From NCBI RefSeq assembly GCF_000721495.1, contig NZ_JOHY01000011.1:174224-238223 (forward strand): a stretch of DNA of 64,000 bases. The letters run 5' to 3'. Each line of letters starts with the position of its first letter. Position 1 is the stretch's first letter. Below, in pieces: positions 34,673 to 44,472 of this stretch. The notes beneath the pieces were generated by a model. It did no database searches and was not told where the DNA came from. It saw only the letters and a program-made list of their open reading frames with translations. Both the position numbers and the translations under genes were made by a program. This stretch comes from Streptomyces sp. NRRL F-5123. GTDB lineage: Bacteria; Actinomycetota; Actinomycetes; Streptomycetales; Streptomycetaceae.

Positions 34673-34993
34673 GGCCGCGTCAACTCCCTTGTGTGTACTG
34701 GCACCAACCCCACACACGGCCCACACCTGCGCCGACGTCCCGAATCCGTCGCCGCCGCGTCCCGGGGGCGTCCCGACGCTCCCGGATCCCGGTTCGGGAC
34801 ACTCCTGGACAACTGTCCAGGTCGGGCCATACGTACGGGTCATGTAACGACCGGACGAATCGCCTTGTCCGATTGTCACTCCTCCCTGCTAGATTTCCTC
34901 GTCACCACTCGTGCGCGGGCATGTGCGCATCAAGCCCACACCGCGTCCGCACCACGACACCCGCAGCACATCCGTCCCCCGGGGGAAGAGCTC
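34673..34993. other. Intergenic gap with likely promoter of the next gene
   Basis: A 321-base gap, less GC-rich than the genes around it. A possible promoter is TTGTCC (34865-34870) with TAGATT (34890-34895), with a rather long spacer of 19. A dyad CTGGAC/GTCCAG (34805-34820) and a second dyad around CCCGGATCCCGG lie upstream and could terminate the preceding gene. GGGGGAAG (34981-34988) is the ribosome-binding site of the next gene. Confidence 0.45.
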
Positions 34994-35620
34994 ATGAGCG
35001 CCAACTACCCGCCGCCGCAGCAGCCCGGCGGCCAGAATCCGTACGGCCCGCCGCAGCCCGGCCAGCCGCAGTCGCCCTACGGCGCGTCTCCGTACGCCGG
35101 CGGTCAGCCCGGCGCGCCGGCGCCCGGCGGTTTCAACGCCGGGGCCTACGCCCCGCCCGCCCCGGTCGGCATGGCGCCGGAGCAGAAGAACCCGGGCGTC
35201 GCGATCCTCGCCGGCGTCGCCGTCATGCTCGTCGCCGCCTTGGCGTACGCGGGCCTCATGCGGGCGATGTCCAAGGACGACGGCAGCTACACCGAGATCA
35301 GCTACATCGCCCTGGCGGTCGGCCTGCTGGTCGGCCTGGTGGTCGGCAAGCTCGGCGGCCGCAACCCCGCGCTCCCGGTCGTCGCCGGCCTGCTGTCGGT
35401 GCTCGGCGTCTTCCTCGGCGAGTTCGTCGGCTACTCGATGATCATCTCGCACGTGCTCTCGGCCCACGACCTGGGCGACATGTCCTGGTTCAAGATCCTG
35501 ACCGACCACACCAGCGACGTCTGGAAGTTCTACAAGCACGACTTCGACTTCAAGTCGTTCCTCTTCCTGGCCCTCTCCGGGGTCGTCGGCTTCGTTACCA
35601 CCAAGCGCGTCAGCAGCTGA
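34994..35620 (+). CDS. Membrane protein with Pro/Gln/Gly-rich N-terminus
   Basis: The 208-residue product has a cytoplasmic tail of ~60 residues rich in Pro, Gln, Gly and Tyr (NYPPPQQPGGQNPYGPPQPG) followed by four hydrophobic segments: VAILAGVAVMLVAALAYAGL, ISYIALAVGLLVGLVVGKL, ALPVVAGLLSVLGVFLGEFVG and FLFLALSGVVGFVTT. The tail resembles those of actinobacterial membrane proteins in which the low-complexity region recruits partners; the function is unknown. It is convergent with guaB3, separated by a strong terminator hairpin. Confidence 0.8.
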   Translation: MSANYPPPQQPGGQNPYGPPQPGQPQSPYGASPYAGGQPGAPAPGGFNAGAYAPPAPVGMAPEQKNPGVAILAGVAVMLVAALAYAGLMRAMSKDDGSYTEISYIALAVGLLVGLVVGKLGGRNPALPVVAGLLSVLGVFLGEFVGYSMIISHVLSAHDLGDMSWFKILTDHTSDVWKFYKHDFDFKSFLFLALSGVVGFVTTKRVSS

Positions 35621-35642
35621 CGCCGCCTGCGGGCACGACGAG

Positions 35643-35670
35643 GAGGGGCGGCCCCGCGGGGCCGCCCCTC
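35643..35670. terminator. Bidirectional terminator between convergent genes
   Basis: GAGGGGCGGCCCC (35643-35655) and GGGGCCGCCCCTC (35658-35670) form a perfect 13-bp stem. It is followed by TTGCGTGT on the plus strand and lies 20 bases from the guaB3 stop. Confidence 0.85.
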
Positions 35671-35690
35671 TTGCGTGTCGCCGCTACGCG

Positions 35691-36812
35691 TCAGCGGTGG
35701 TGGGTCGGGGAGACCGTCACCTCGACGCGCTGGAACTCCTTCAGGTCCGAGTAGCCGGTCGTGGCCATCGAGCGGCGCAGCGCGCCGAAGAAGTTCATCG
35801 AGCCGTCGGGCGCGTGCGAGGGGCCGAGCAGGATCTCCTCGGTGGTGCCCGCCGTGCCCAGGTTCATCCGCTTGCCGCGCGGCAGCTCGGTGTTGACCGC
35901 CTCCATGCCCCAGTGGAAGCCGCGGCCCGGCGCGTCGGTCGCGCGCGCCAGCGGCGAGCCCATCATCACCGCGTCCGCACCGCACGCCACCGCCTTGGGC
36001 AGGTCGCCGCTGGAACCGAAGCCGCCGTCCGCGATGACGTGGACGTACCGGCCACCGGACTCGTCCATGTAGTCCCGGCGGGCCGCCGCGACGTCCGCGA
36101 CCGCCGTCGCCATGGGCACCTGGATGCCCAGCACGTTGCGGGTGGTGTGCGCGGCGCCGCCGCCGAAGCCCACGAGCACGCCCGCCGCGCCCGTACGCAT
36201 CAGGTGCAGCGCCGCGGTGTACGTCGCGCAGCCGCCGACGATGACCGGGACGTCCAGCTCGTAGATGAACTGCTTCAGGTTCAGCGGCTCGTGCGATCCG
36301 CTCACGTGCTCCGCGGACACCGTGGTGCCGCGGATCACGAACAGGTCCACGCCCGCGTCCACGACGGTCTTCGAGAACTGCGCGGTGCGCTGCGGCGACA
36401 GCGCCGCCGCCGTCACGACCCCGGCGTCCCGGACCTCCTTGATGCGCTGCCCGATCAGCTCCTCGCGGATCGGCGCGGCGTAGATCTCCTGGAGCCGCGC
36501 GGTCGCCCGGCCGTCGTCCAGCTCCGCGATCTCCGCGAGCAGCGGCTCCGGGTCGTCGTAGCGCGTCCACAGCCCTTCGAGGTTCAGCACCCCGAGGCCG
36601 CCGAGGTTGCCGATCCGGATCGCCGTCTCCGGCGACACGACGGAGTCCATCGGCGCGGCCAGGAACGGCAGCTCGAAGCGGTAGGCGTCGATCTGCCAGG
36701 CGATCGAGACTTCCTTGGGGTCACGCGTGCGGCGGCTCGGCACCACGGCGATGTCGTCGAAGCTGTATGCCCTGCGGCCGCGCTTGCCCCGCCCGATCTC
36801 GATCTCTGTCAC
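35691..36812 (-). CDS. guaB3: IMP dehydrogenase family protein GuaB3
   Basis: The 373-residue protein is the GuaB3-type relative of IMP dehydrogenase found in actinobacteria beside the true guaB. It begins with TEIEIGRGKRGRRAYSFDDI and has the barrel motifs FLAAPMDSVVSPETAIRIGN, VPVIVGGCATYTAALHLMRT, GVLVGFGGGAAHTTR and VHVIADGGFGSSGD. It has no CBS domains. GuaB3 proteins are reported to act on purine nucleotides (GMP reductase-like in some bacteria), so the symbol is safer than a reaction. GTG 36812 is preferred (AGAGAGG upstream, matches family start); an ATG at 36830 is possible. It lies downstream of guaB, separated by a large inverted-repeat element. Confidence 0.9.
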   Translation of the reverse strand: MTEIEIGRGKRGRRAYSFDDIAVVPSRRTRDPKEVSIAWQIDAYRFELPFLAAPMDSVVSPETAIRIGNLGGLGVLNLEGLWTRYDDPEPLLAEIAELDDGRATARLQEIYAAPIREELIGQRIKEVRDAGVVTAAALSPQRTAQFSKTVVDAGVDLFVIRGTTVSAEHVSGSHEPLNLKQFIYELDVPVIVGGCATYTAALHLMRTGAAGVLVGFGGGAAHTTRNVLGIQVPMATAVADVAAARRDYMDESGGRYVHVIADGGFGSSGDLPKAVACGADAVMMGSPLARATDAPGRGFHWGMEAVNTELPRGKRMNLGTAGTTEEILLGPSHAPDGSMNFFGALRRSMATTGYSDLKEFQRVEVTVSPTHHR

Positions 36813-37000
36813 GTCCTGTGCCTCTCTCATTGGCCTGCGGCCCCAGTATCCCGCATGCCCGCGGGACGAGCGTTCCGCGCTGCCGCGCCGTGCCCCCCGA
36901 AGCTGCGGCCGCCCCGCGGCCAGACCGCTCCCGGGGCCGCAGCCGCCCCGCCGGGCCAGCTTCTCCTGCTGCGCAGGGCGGTGCACGTTTCCAGGCCGCG

Positions 37001-37102
37001 CCTGCCCTGCCGGGCCAGCGTATTCAGGGGCGCGCCTGCCCTGCCGGGCCAGCGTATTCAGGGGCGCGCCTGCCCCGCGGGGTGAGCGTTTTCAGGGGCG
37101 CT
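37001..37102. repeat. 34-bp tandem repeat, three units
   Basis: Units at 37001-37034, 37035-37068 and 37069-37102. The first two are identical and begin CCTGCCCTGCCGGGCCAGCG; the third is diverged (CCTGCCCCGCGGGGTGAGCG). A weaker fourth unit may precede them. Confidence 0.9.
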
Positions 37103-37103
37103 T

Positions 37104-37136
37104 GGGGCTACCTCCCAGGCGAAGCTCTGGGGGAGA
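37104..37136 (-). repeat. Short palindromic module copy
   Basis: GGGGCTACCTCCCAGGCGAA followed by GCTCTGGGGGAGAACT, the inverse orientation of the copy at 56354-56386. It lies inside the guaB-guaB3 element. Confidence 0.85.
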
Positions 37137-37354
37137 ACTGCGCGCGCAACCACCGACCGCGTGCAGGTCGTCACCGGCCCGAAGGGGCAGTTCGGTACGT
37201 ACCGGATCACCGGCCGGTGGTGGGTTGCTCGCGCAGTACCCCGCGCCCCTGAAAAATGCTCACCGCCCTGCGCAGCAGAAAAGCTCACCCCGCGGCGCAG
37301 CCGCAAGTACCCCCGCGGCGCACCGCAGGCCGCTGCGGGAGCGGGGCTCGGCGG

Positions 37355-38995
<1,641 letters not shown>

Positions 38996-39002
38996 GTACG
39001 GG

Positions 39003-39629
39003 TCAGGCGCTGAGGCCGCGCGCGCTCGTCGGGTGGGCGGCGGCCGACTCCTCGGCGATGGCCCGCAGCCGGCTCAGCGCGCGGTGCTGCGCGACGCGTA
39101 CGGCGCCCGGCGACATGCCCAGCACCTGGCCGGTCTCCTCGGCGCTCAGCCCGACCGCGACCCGCAGCAGCACCAGCTCGCGCAGGTGGCCGGGCAGCCG
39201 GTCGAGCAGGCCGCGGGCCCAGGCGGCGTCGCTGTTGAGCAGCGCGCGCTCCTCGGGCCCGAGCGAGTCGTCGGGCTTCTCCGGCATCTCGTCGGACGGT
39301 ACGGCGGTGCTGCCGGGGTGGCGCATCGCGGCGCGCTGCAGGTCGGCGACCTTGTGGGCGGCGATCGACACCACGAAGGCCTCGAAGGGCCGCCCGAGGT
39401 CGCGGTAGCGCGGCAGCGCGCACAGCACCGCGAGGCAGACCTCCTGGGCGAGGTCGTCCACGAAGTGCCTCGCGTCGCCGGGCAGCCGGCTGAGCCGGGT
39501 GCGGCAGTAGCGCTCGGCGAGCGGGTGGACGTGCGCGAGCAGCTCGTGCGTCGCCCGCTGGTCGCCCGCGGCGGCGCGGCGGACGAGGGCACCGATGGCC
39601 GTGCCGGCCGGAGTGTCGTCGTCGCGCAT
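39003..39629 (-). CDS. sigD: ECF-type RNA polymerase sigma factor SigD
   Basis: Alternative sigma factor of 208 residues. It has the region 2 motifs ([20 protein letters not shown], then [16 protein letters not shown]), a linker [20 protein letters not shown], and a region 4 helix-turn-helix ([22 protein letters not shown]). Position between guaB and bldM matches sigD of S. coelicolor and M. tuberculosis-type SigD. ATG 39629 (MRDDDT) is chosen by family length; in-frame ATG 39815 would add 62 Ala/Pro/Asp-rich residues and has a plausible GGCGGGGG site, so an N-terminally extended form is possible. No anti-sigma gene is adjacent. Confidence 0.9.
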   Translation of the reverse strand: MRDDDTPAGTAIGALVRRAAAGDQRATHELLAHVHPLAERYCRTRLSRLPGDARHFVDDLAQEVCLAVLCALPRYRDLGRPFEAFVVSIAAHKVADLQRAAMRHPGSTAVPSDEMPEKPDDSLGPEERALLNSDAAWARGLLDRLPGHLRELVLLRVAVGLSAEETGQVLGMSPGAVRVAQHRALSRLRAIAEESAAAHPTSARGLSA

Positions 39630-40005
39630 CCGTCCATGGTGCCTCGCCGCCGGAGCTTCCGCCGCATCGCGGGGGTACTTCTGCACCGAAGCGTTATGAG
39701 CCGCCGGGCCCGAACCGGCGCCCGGGTCGGCGGCCGGGGCCGTCACCTGCACGGTCCGGTCCGCCGCGGGCGCCGCCGTGTCCTCCGGCGCGTCCTGCGC
39801 TGTGTGGTCTGCCATCTGGTGCCCCCGCCGATCCCCGAGGAAGTCCATACGTCAAGCATGCGTCCTCCTCCGGGAAAGCGCGGACTCGTGCGGGGCTTCA
39901 CCGTACGGCGTAACGCGTACGGCGTACGGCGCAGCGCATCGGGCGACCCGCGCGGCGGACCCGGCGGGCGCGCCGGACCCGGTGGTCCCGCGGCCGCGGC
40001 CGGCC
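39630..40005. other. Gap between sigD and bldM, possibly part of a longer sigD
   Basis: 376 bases. The part 39630-39815 stays open in the sigD frame (see sigD). The rest has direct repeats of GTACGGCG/GTAACGCGTACGGCG type (about 39903-39930) and the bldM end. No separate gene is seen. Confidence 0.5.
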
Positions 40006-40617
40006 TCAGCGGACCAGGCCCCAGCGGAAGCCGAGGGCGACGGCGTGCGCGCGGTCGGACGCGCCCAGCTTCTTGAACAGCCGCCGGGCGTGCGTCTTGA
40101 CGGTGTCCTCCGACAGGAAGAGCTCGCGGCCGATCTCGGCGTTGGACCGCCCGTGACTCATGCCCTCCAGGACCTGGATCTCGCGGGCCGTGAGGGTGGG
40201 CGCGGCGCCCATCTCGGCGGACCGCAGCCGGCGCGGTGCGAGCCGCCAGGTGGGGTCGGCGAGCGCCTGGGTGACGGTGGCCCGCAGCTCGGCGCGCGAG
40301 GCGTCCTTGTGCAGGTAGCCGCGGGCGCCGGCGGCGACCGCGAGCGCGACCCCGTCCAGATCCTCGGCGACGGTGAGCATGATGATGCGGGCGCCGGGGT
40401 CGGCGGACAGCAGCCGCCGGACCGTCTCCACCCCGCCGAGGCCGGGCATCCGGACGTCCATGAGGATCAGGTCGGACCGGTCGGCCCCCCAGCGGCGGAG
40501 CACTTCCTCGCCGTTGGCCGCGGTCGTTACGCGCTCGACACCGGGTACGGTCGCGACCGCGCGGCGCAGGGCCTCTCGGGCGAGCGGGGAGTCGTCGCAG
40601 ACGAGGACGGAAGTCAT
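40006..40617 (-). CDS. bldM: Developmental response regulator BldM
   Basis: Atypical response regulator needed for aerial growth and sporulation in Streptomyces. The 203-residue sequence appears essentially identical, from memory, to S. coelicolor BldM: receiver domain with Asp in LILMDVRMPGLGG and LuxR helix-turn-helix LTAREIQVLEGMSHGRSNAE to DTVKTHARRLFKKLG. ATG 40617 follows GGGGGG. BldM acts as a homodimer and, later in development, as a heterodimer with WhiI (established). The sigma-BldN promoter upstream (40689-40716) fits its known control. Confidence 0.97.
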   Translation of the reverse strand: MTSVLVCDDSPLAREALRRAVATVPGVERVTTAANGEEVLRRWGADRSDLILMDVRMPGLGGVETVRRLLSADPGARIIMLTVAEDLDGVALAVAAGARGYLHKDASRAELRATVTQALADPTWRLAPRRLRSAEMGAAPTLTAREIQVLEGMSHGRSNAEIGRELFLSEDTVKTHARRLFKKLGASDRAHAVALGFRWGLVR

Positions 40618-40688
40618 GACCGCCCCCCGCAGCTGAACCGCGTCACGTTGTGCCTCCAGGCTGTACGAAGTAACCACTTCCGCCACAC

Positions 40689-40716
40689 TCAACGACCCTC
40701 ACCCGAAAGAGTTACG
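40689..40716 (-). promoter_or_regulatory. Sigma-BldN promoter of bldM
   Basis: On the minus strand, CGTAAC (40711-40716), 16 bases, then CGTTGA (40689-40694). This exactly equals the CGTAAC-N16-CGTTGA consensus as I recall it for sigma-BldN, which is known to direct one bldM promoter. It is 72 bases upstream of the bldM start. Confidence 0.9.
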
Positions 40717-40957
40717 AGGTTTGGTCGTCCCGATCGGCACTCTACGTGATCATGCGCATACGGATCCGCCACGCCGCAGGTCAGAACGGGTGAGCCGGGG
40801 AAATTCCGCGAGCCGTTCGGTACGGGAGGGGGCGCGGGCGGCGCGTCGAATACTGCTGAACGGGCGGTGATGCGGCTTTTGCTGGCTCTTGCACCCTTTG
40901 GCCGCTCTTTTCTGATGCGTGCGGGAATCACCGTTAGATTGGCGAAGAGTCATATTT

Positions 40958-40980
40958 ACATCTACTACGACAGTAGATGT
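40958..40980. promoter_or_regulatory. Perfect inverted repeat upstream of whiD
   Basis: ACATCTACT (40958-40966) and AGTAGATGT (40972-40980) are exact inverse copies around ACGAC, 57 bases before the whiD start. The AT content is unusually high for this genome. The regulator is unknown. Confidence 0.6.
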
Positions 40981-41037
40981 ACGGTCGGAGACACCGAGGT
41001 CGTCTTGGCCGTCACGCACCCGTCGAGGGGATGAGCA

Positions 41038-41340
41038 ATGGCAGACTTCTCCCGCCTACCCGGCCCTAACGCCGATCTCTGGGACTGGCAGCTCGTGGCA
41101 GCCTGCCGCGGCGTCGACAGCTCGCTGTTCTTCCACCCCGAAGGCGAGCGCGGTGCCGCCCGCAGCGCGCGCGAGGCCGCTGCCAAGGAGGTGTGCAGCC
41201 GCTGCCCGGTGCGTGCGGAGTGCGCCACGCACGCCCTCACCGTCCGCGAGCCGTACGGCGTATGGGGCGGGCTCACCGAGGACGAGCGCGAGGAGATGAT
41301 GGGCCGCTCCCGCAACCGGACGCCCCTCCCGCAGAACTGA
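41038..41340 (+). CDS. whiD: WhiB-like iron-sulfur protein WhiD
   Basis: Developmental [4Fe-4S] protein needed for late sporulation in Streptomyces. The 100-residue product starts MADFSRLPGPNADLWDWQL and has the four cluster cysteines in AACRGV and EVCSRCPVRAEC, then the GVWGG turn. The protein is about ten residues shorter at the C-terminus than S. coelicolor WhiD as I recall it, ending SRNRTPLPQN. ATG 41038 follows GAGGGG. It is divergent from bldM. Confidence 0.97.
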   Translation: MADFSRLPGPNADLWDWQLVAACRGVDSSLFFHPEGERGAARSAREAAAKEVCSRCPVRAECATHALTVREPYGVWGGLTEDEREEMMGRSRNRTPLPQN

Positions 41341-41387
41341 CCGGTTCCGATCCGGTCCCGCGCCCCGCTCCCCGGGGCCGTCGCCCG

Positions 41388-42353
41388 CTACGCGACGCGC
41401 CGTCGCAGCCCCGCGCGCGCCAGCCGCCCCAGCATCACGTCCACCGCCGGTACCTGCGCGAGGTCGGGCAGCGTCAGCGCCACGACCTCGCGCCGCACCC
41501 CCGGCCCCAGCCCCACCACCGCGACGCCCCGCGCGCGTACCGACTCCAGCGCCAGCCGGGGCAGAACCGTCACGCCGAGCCCCGCCGCGACCAGGCCGAC
41601 CACCGCCGGGTAGTCGTCGGTCGCGAAGTCGATCCGGGGCGTGAACCCCGCCCGCTGGCACAGCTCGACCAGATGCCCGCGGCAGCGCGGGCAGCCCGCG
41701 ATCCAGCGCTCACCCGCGAGCTGGGACAGCTCGGCGACCGCCGGAACGCCCGTTCCGCCGCCCGCTCCACCTCCCGTCCCACCATCCGCTCCACCGTTCG
41801 CGAGCCGGTGCCCGGGCGGTACGACGCACACCAGCGGGTCGCTCAGCAGCGGGCGCACCACCAGGTCGTCCCACGACTCCTCCGCCGGCGTCGGCAGGTC
41901 GGCGTAGCGGAAGGCCAGCGCGATGTCGCAGTCCCCGGCGCGCAGCATCTCCACCGAGCGCGGCGGCTCGGCCTCCACCAGCGAGATCTCCGTGCCCGGG
42001 TGCGCCGCCCGCATCTCCGCGACCGCGCCCGGCACCAGCGTCGCCGTCCCCGACGGGAAGGACGCCAGCCGCACCCGCCCGGCGCGCAGCCCGGCGATCG
42101 CGGCGATCTCCTCCTCCGCGGCGGTGAGACCGGCGAGGATGCCGTCGGCGTGCCGGACGAGCGCCTCGCCCGCCTGCGTCAGCCGCATCTCGCGCGGGCC
42201 GCGCACCAGCAGCGGGGTGCCCGCGGCCTGCTCCAGGGCCTTCATCTGCTGACTGACCGCGGGCTGCGTGCAGCCCAGTGCGCGGGCGGCAGCCGAGAAG
42301 GAGCCGCCCCTCGCCACGGCCCGCAGCACGCGCAGGTGCCGTGCCTCCATCAT
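41388..42353 (-). CDS. LysR-type transcriptional regulator
   Basis: The 321-residue regulator has an N-terminal winged helix (ARHLRVLRAVARGGSFSAAA, LGCTQPAVSQQMKALEQAAG) and a periplasmic-binding-type effector domain (VRLASFPSGTATLVP, CDIALAFRYADLP, FATDDYPAVVGLVAAGLGV). A Gly-rich insertion (GGADGGTGGGAGGGTG) interrupts the effector domain. ATG 42353 (or the next codon, also ATG). It is divergent from the aminotransferase gene with a LysR box between them, so that gene is the likely target. Confidence 0.92.
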   Translation of the reverse strand: MMEARHLRVLRAVARGGSFSAAARALGCTQPAVSQQMKALEQAAGTPLLVRGPREMRLTQAGEALVRHADGILAGLTAAEEEIAAIAGLRAGRVRLASFPSGTATLVPGAVAEMRAAHPGTEISLVEAEPPRSVEMLRAGDCDIALAFRYADLPTPAEESWDDLVVRPLLSDPLVCVVPPGHRLANGGADGGTGGGAGGGTGVPAVAELSQLAGERWIAGCPRCRGHLVELCQRAGFTPRIDFATDDYPAVVGLVAAGLGVTVLPRLALESVRARGVAVVGLGPGVRREVVALTLPDLAQVPAVDVMLGRLARAGLRRRVA

Positions 42354-42363
42354 CCGCCCACCA

Positions 42364-42376
42364 TAAGCATTGCTTA
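42364..42376. promoter_or_regulatory. LysR box (T-N11-A palindrome)
   Basis: TAAGCATTGCTTA is a perfect dyad with the T-N11-A layout typical of LysR sites. It is 11 bases upstream of the LysR start and ~60 before the aminotransferase gene, fitting shared control. Confidence 0.8.
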
Positions 42377-42437
42377 GGGATAAACCCAACAGATCCGCAA
42401 TGGACTTTGCCTTCTTCCCGGTCCAGGCTGAGGTGTC

Positions 42438-43523
42438 ATGAGCCTCGACACCACTGCTCCCGTTGACCTCACCAGCCCCCTCTCCCCCGCCGAATACCCC
42501 GCCCTGGCCCCCGGCTACCTCGACACCGCGACCCTCGGCATCGTCCCCGCCCGCGCGACCGCCGCGGTCCACCACGCCCTCGACACCTGGGCCGCCGGCC
42601 GCCCCGGCAACGACGGCCCCTACGAGGAGGCCGTCGCCGCTGCCCGCGCCGCCTTCGCCCGGCTCGCGCACGTGCCCGTCGCGCAGGTCGCACTGGCCGG
42701 CACGGTCGCCGGCAGCGTCGGCCTGATCGCCACCGCCCTGCCGGCGGGCGCCGAGGTCGTCGCGTACGAGGGCGACTTCAGCGCTCTCGTGCACCCCTTC
42801 GCCGCCCGGCCCGACATCACGCTGCGGCTCGTCGCACTGGAGGAGCTGGCCGGCGCCGTACGCCCGGGCACCGCGCTGGTCGCCGTCAGCTCCGCGCAGT
42901 CCGCGGACGGCCGGATCGCCGACCTGCCCGCGATCCGCGCCGCGGCCGCCGCGTACGGCGCCCGTACGCTCGTCGACGCCACGCAGTCCGCGGGCTGGCT
43001 GCCGCTGGACGCGTCGCTGGACGACTACGTGGTCTGCCACGGCTACAAGTGGCTCGCGAGCCCGCACGGCGCCGCCTTCCTCACCGTCCGCCCCGGCGCC
43101 GAGGACACCCTCGCGCCGACCTTCGCCGGCTGGTACGCCGCCGCCGACCACGACACCGGCATCTACGGACCCATCGCCGAACTCGCCCCCGGTGCCCGCC
43201 GCTTCGACACCCGCCCGCCCTGCCTGTCGTACGTCGGCGCCGCGGAATCCCTGGCGCTCGTCGAGGAGCTGGGCGTCGACCGCATCCACGCCCACGACAC
43301 CGCGCTCGCGCAGCGCCTGCGCGACGGCTTCACCGCCCTGGGCTACTCCCCGGTGCCGGGCCCGTCCGCGATCGTGGCCGTCCCCGGTGTGCCGGCCGCG
43401 GTGACCGGGCGGCTGCGCGCCGCGGGCGCCGCCTTCGCCGACCGCGCGGGCAATCTGCGGCTGGCGCCGCACTTCTACAACACCGCCGCCGACGTCGACC
43501 TCGTCCTGGCGGCGGCTTCGTAG
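42438..43523 (+). CDS. Class V aminotransferase-like PLP enzyme
   Basis: The 361-residue PLP-dependent protein has the fold of class V aminotransferases/cysteine desulfurases. PLP-binding Lys204 is in CHGYKWLASPHGAAFL, with Asp/Gln in LVDATQSAGWLPLD and the Ser/Gln site AVSSAQSADGR. A desulfurase-type active Cys loop was not seen, so an aminotransferase, lyase or kynureninase-like activity is more likely. GAGGTG lies upstream of ATG 42438. It is probably under control of the divergent LysR protein. Confidence 0.85.
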   Translation: MSLDTTAPVDLTSPLSPAEYPALAPGYLDTATLGIVPARATAAVHHALDTWAAGRPGNDGPYEEAVAAARAAFARLAHVPVAQVALAGTVAGSVGLIATALPAGAEVVAYEGDFSALVHPFAARPDITLRLVALEELAGAVRPGTALVAVSSAQSADGRIADLPAIRAAAAAYGARTLVDATQSAGWLPLDASLDDYVVCHGYKWLASPHGAAFLTVRPGAEDTLAPTFAGWYAAADHDTGIYGPIAELAPGARRFDTRPPCLSYVGAAESLALVEELGVDRIHAHDTALAQRLRDGFTALGYSPVPGPSAIVAVPGVPAAVTGRLRAAGAAFADRAGNLRLAPHFYNTAADVDLVLAAAS

Positions 43524-43591
43524 CGCGGGCCCCGCCCGGGTCAGCGGAAATACGGTTGGCCGGGGCAGCGGCCGGTGGTGGAATGCCGCCA

Positions 43592-44395
43592 ATGGACAAC
43601 AACCACGTACTCGCGCTCTTCGACCGCCAGATGCGCCGCGACGCCCCGCCGGAGAGCCCCACCACCCGTGTCGACCGACTCGAAGGGGTCGTACGGCAGG
43701 TCGGCGCCGGGCCCCACGAATGGTGCGGCGTCCTGTGGTCGGACCTGGACGGGACGACCGCGGACGCCGCCATCGGCGCGCAGCTCGCCTGGCTCCGCAC
43801 CGCCGAGGCGGCGGAGCGGGAGTTCGAGTGGAAGACCTACGCCCACGACCGCCCCGCCGACCTCGGCGAGCGGCTGCGCGCGGCCGGTTTCACGCCCGAG
43901 CCGCCCGAGACGCTCATGGTCGGCGACATCGCCGAGGTCATCGCCCGCACCGAGGGCGCTGCGCTCCCCGCGGGCGTACGGCTGGAGCCGGTCACCGACG
44001 CCGCGGGCGTCGACCTGGCCGCGTCCGTCCACGAGCAGGCGTTCGGCACGAGCGCGGAGCAGCTGCGGGCGCGCATGCTCGACCAGATCGCCGAGCGCGG
44101 CGACACCGTCAGCATCGTGGTCGCGATGGCCGGCGACGAGCCGGTGTGCGCGGCCCGCATGGAGCTCTGCCCCGGCACGGACTTCGCCGGCCTGTGGGGC
44201 GGCGGCACCGTGGAGCGCTGGCGCGGCAAGGGCATCTACCGCGCGCTGGTCGCCCACCGCGCGCGGATCGCCCAGGCCGCGGGCTACGGCTACCTCCAGG
44301 TCGACGCGTCCGACCAGAGCCGCCCGATCCTCCAGCGCCTCGGCTTCGCGGCCCTCAGCGTGACGACGCCCTACCTGATCACGGCCCCGGCGTAG
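43592..44395 (+). CDS. GNAT-family acetyltransferase
   Basis: The 267-residue product carries a C-terminal GNAT domain: VRLEPVTDAAGVDLAASVHE, VAMAGDEPVCAARMELCPG, then WGGGTVERWRGKGIYRALVAHRA (acetyl-CoA loop) and YLQVDASDQSRPILQRLGF. The N-terminal half may be a degenerate second GNAT domain. Substrate unknown. ATG 43592 is used; the ATG nine bases earlier is too close to GGTGGTGG. Confidence 0.85.
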   Translation: MDNNHVLALFDRQMRRDAPPESPTTRVDRLEGVVRQVGAGPHEWCGVLWSDLDGTTADAAIGAQLAWLRTAEAAEREFEWKTYAHDRPADLGERLRAAGFTPEPPETLMVGDIAEVIARTEGAALPAGVRLEPVTDAAGVDLAASVHEQAFGTSAEQLRARMLDQIAERGDTVSIVVAMAGDEPVCAARMELCPGTDFAGLWGGGTVERWRGKGIYRALVAHRARIAQAAGYGYLQVDASDQSRPILQRLGFAALSVTTPYLITAPA

Positions 44396-44472
44396 GCCGC
44401 ACGAGTCCCGTACGCCCCGGTCCCGCACCTCCCCCACGACCGCGCCCGCGCAGGGCGGAGGAGGCACCGCCC

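Larger units (their letters stand above)
36962..37283. repeat. Large imperfect inverted-repeat element between guaB and guaB3
   Basis: Nested complementary arms: the outer pair, TCTCCTGCTGCGCAGGGCGG (about 36962-36981) with the inverse CCGCCCTGCGCAGCAGAAAA (about 37262-37281); next GAGCGTTTTCAGGGGCG (37084-37100) with CGCCCCTGAAAAATGCTC (37244-37261); then ACTGCGCGCGCAACCACC (37137-37154) with GGTGGTGGGTTGCTCGCGCAGT (about 37215-37236). The short palindromic module sits at 37104-37136. Phrases of this kind (GGGGCGCGGGGAACTGCGCG-like) are familiar from Streptomyces intergenic sequence. Confidence 0.75.
36813..37354. other. 542-base gap between guaB and guaB3 filled by repeats
   Basis: No gene. 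It contains the inverted-repeat element 36962-37283, which includes a three-unit 34-bp tandem array, and GC-rich dyads at both ends. The first ~140 bases next to guaB3 (36813-36950, GGGGCCGCAGCCGCCCC-like dyads) should contain its promoter. Confidence 0.6.
40618..41037. promoter_or_regulatory. Divergent bldM-whiD regulatory region
   Basis: 420 bases with markedly lower GC than the genes, consistent with a regulated promoter region. It contains a sigma-BldN type promoter reading towards bldM (40689-40716), CGGGTGA heptamers on both strands (minus strand at 40698-40704; plus strand at 40787-40793), the latter in AGGTCAGAACGGGTGA, close to the TGnnCCGnnCGGGTGA type motif recalled for BldM/WhiI targets, a perfect 9-bp-arm dyad (40958-40980), and GACAC (40990-40994), the WhiA-type pentamer, before whiD. 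Confidence 0.7.

Noticed and set aside
41388..43592. A 734-residue ORF fusing LysR to an unknown N-terminus
   Set aside because: The N-terminal part is antisense to the PLP enzyme gene. LysR begins at 42353, next to its operator.
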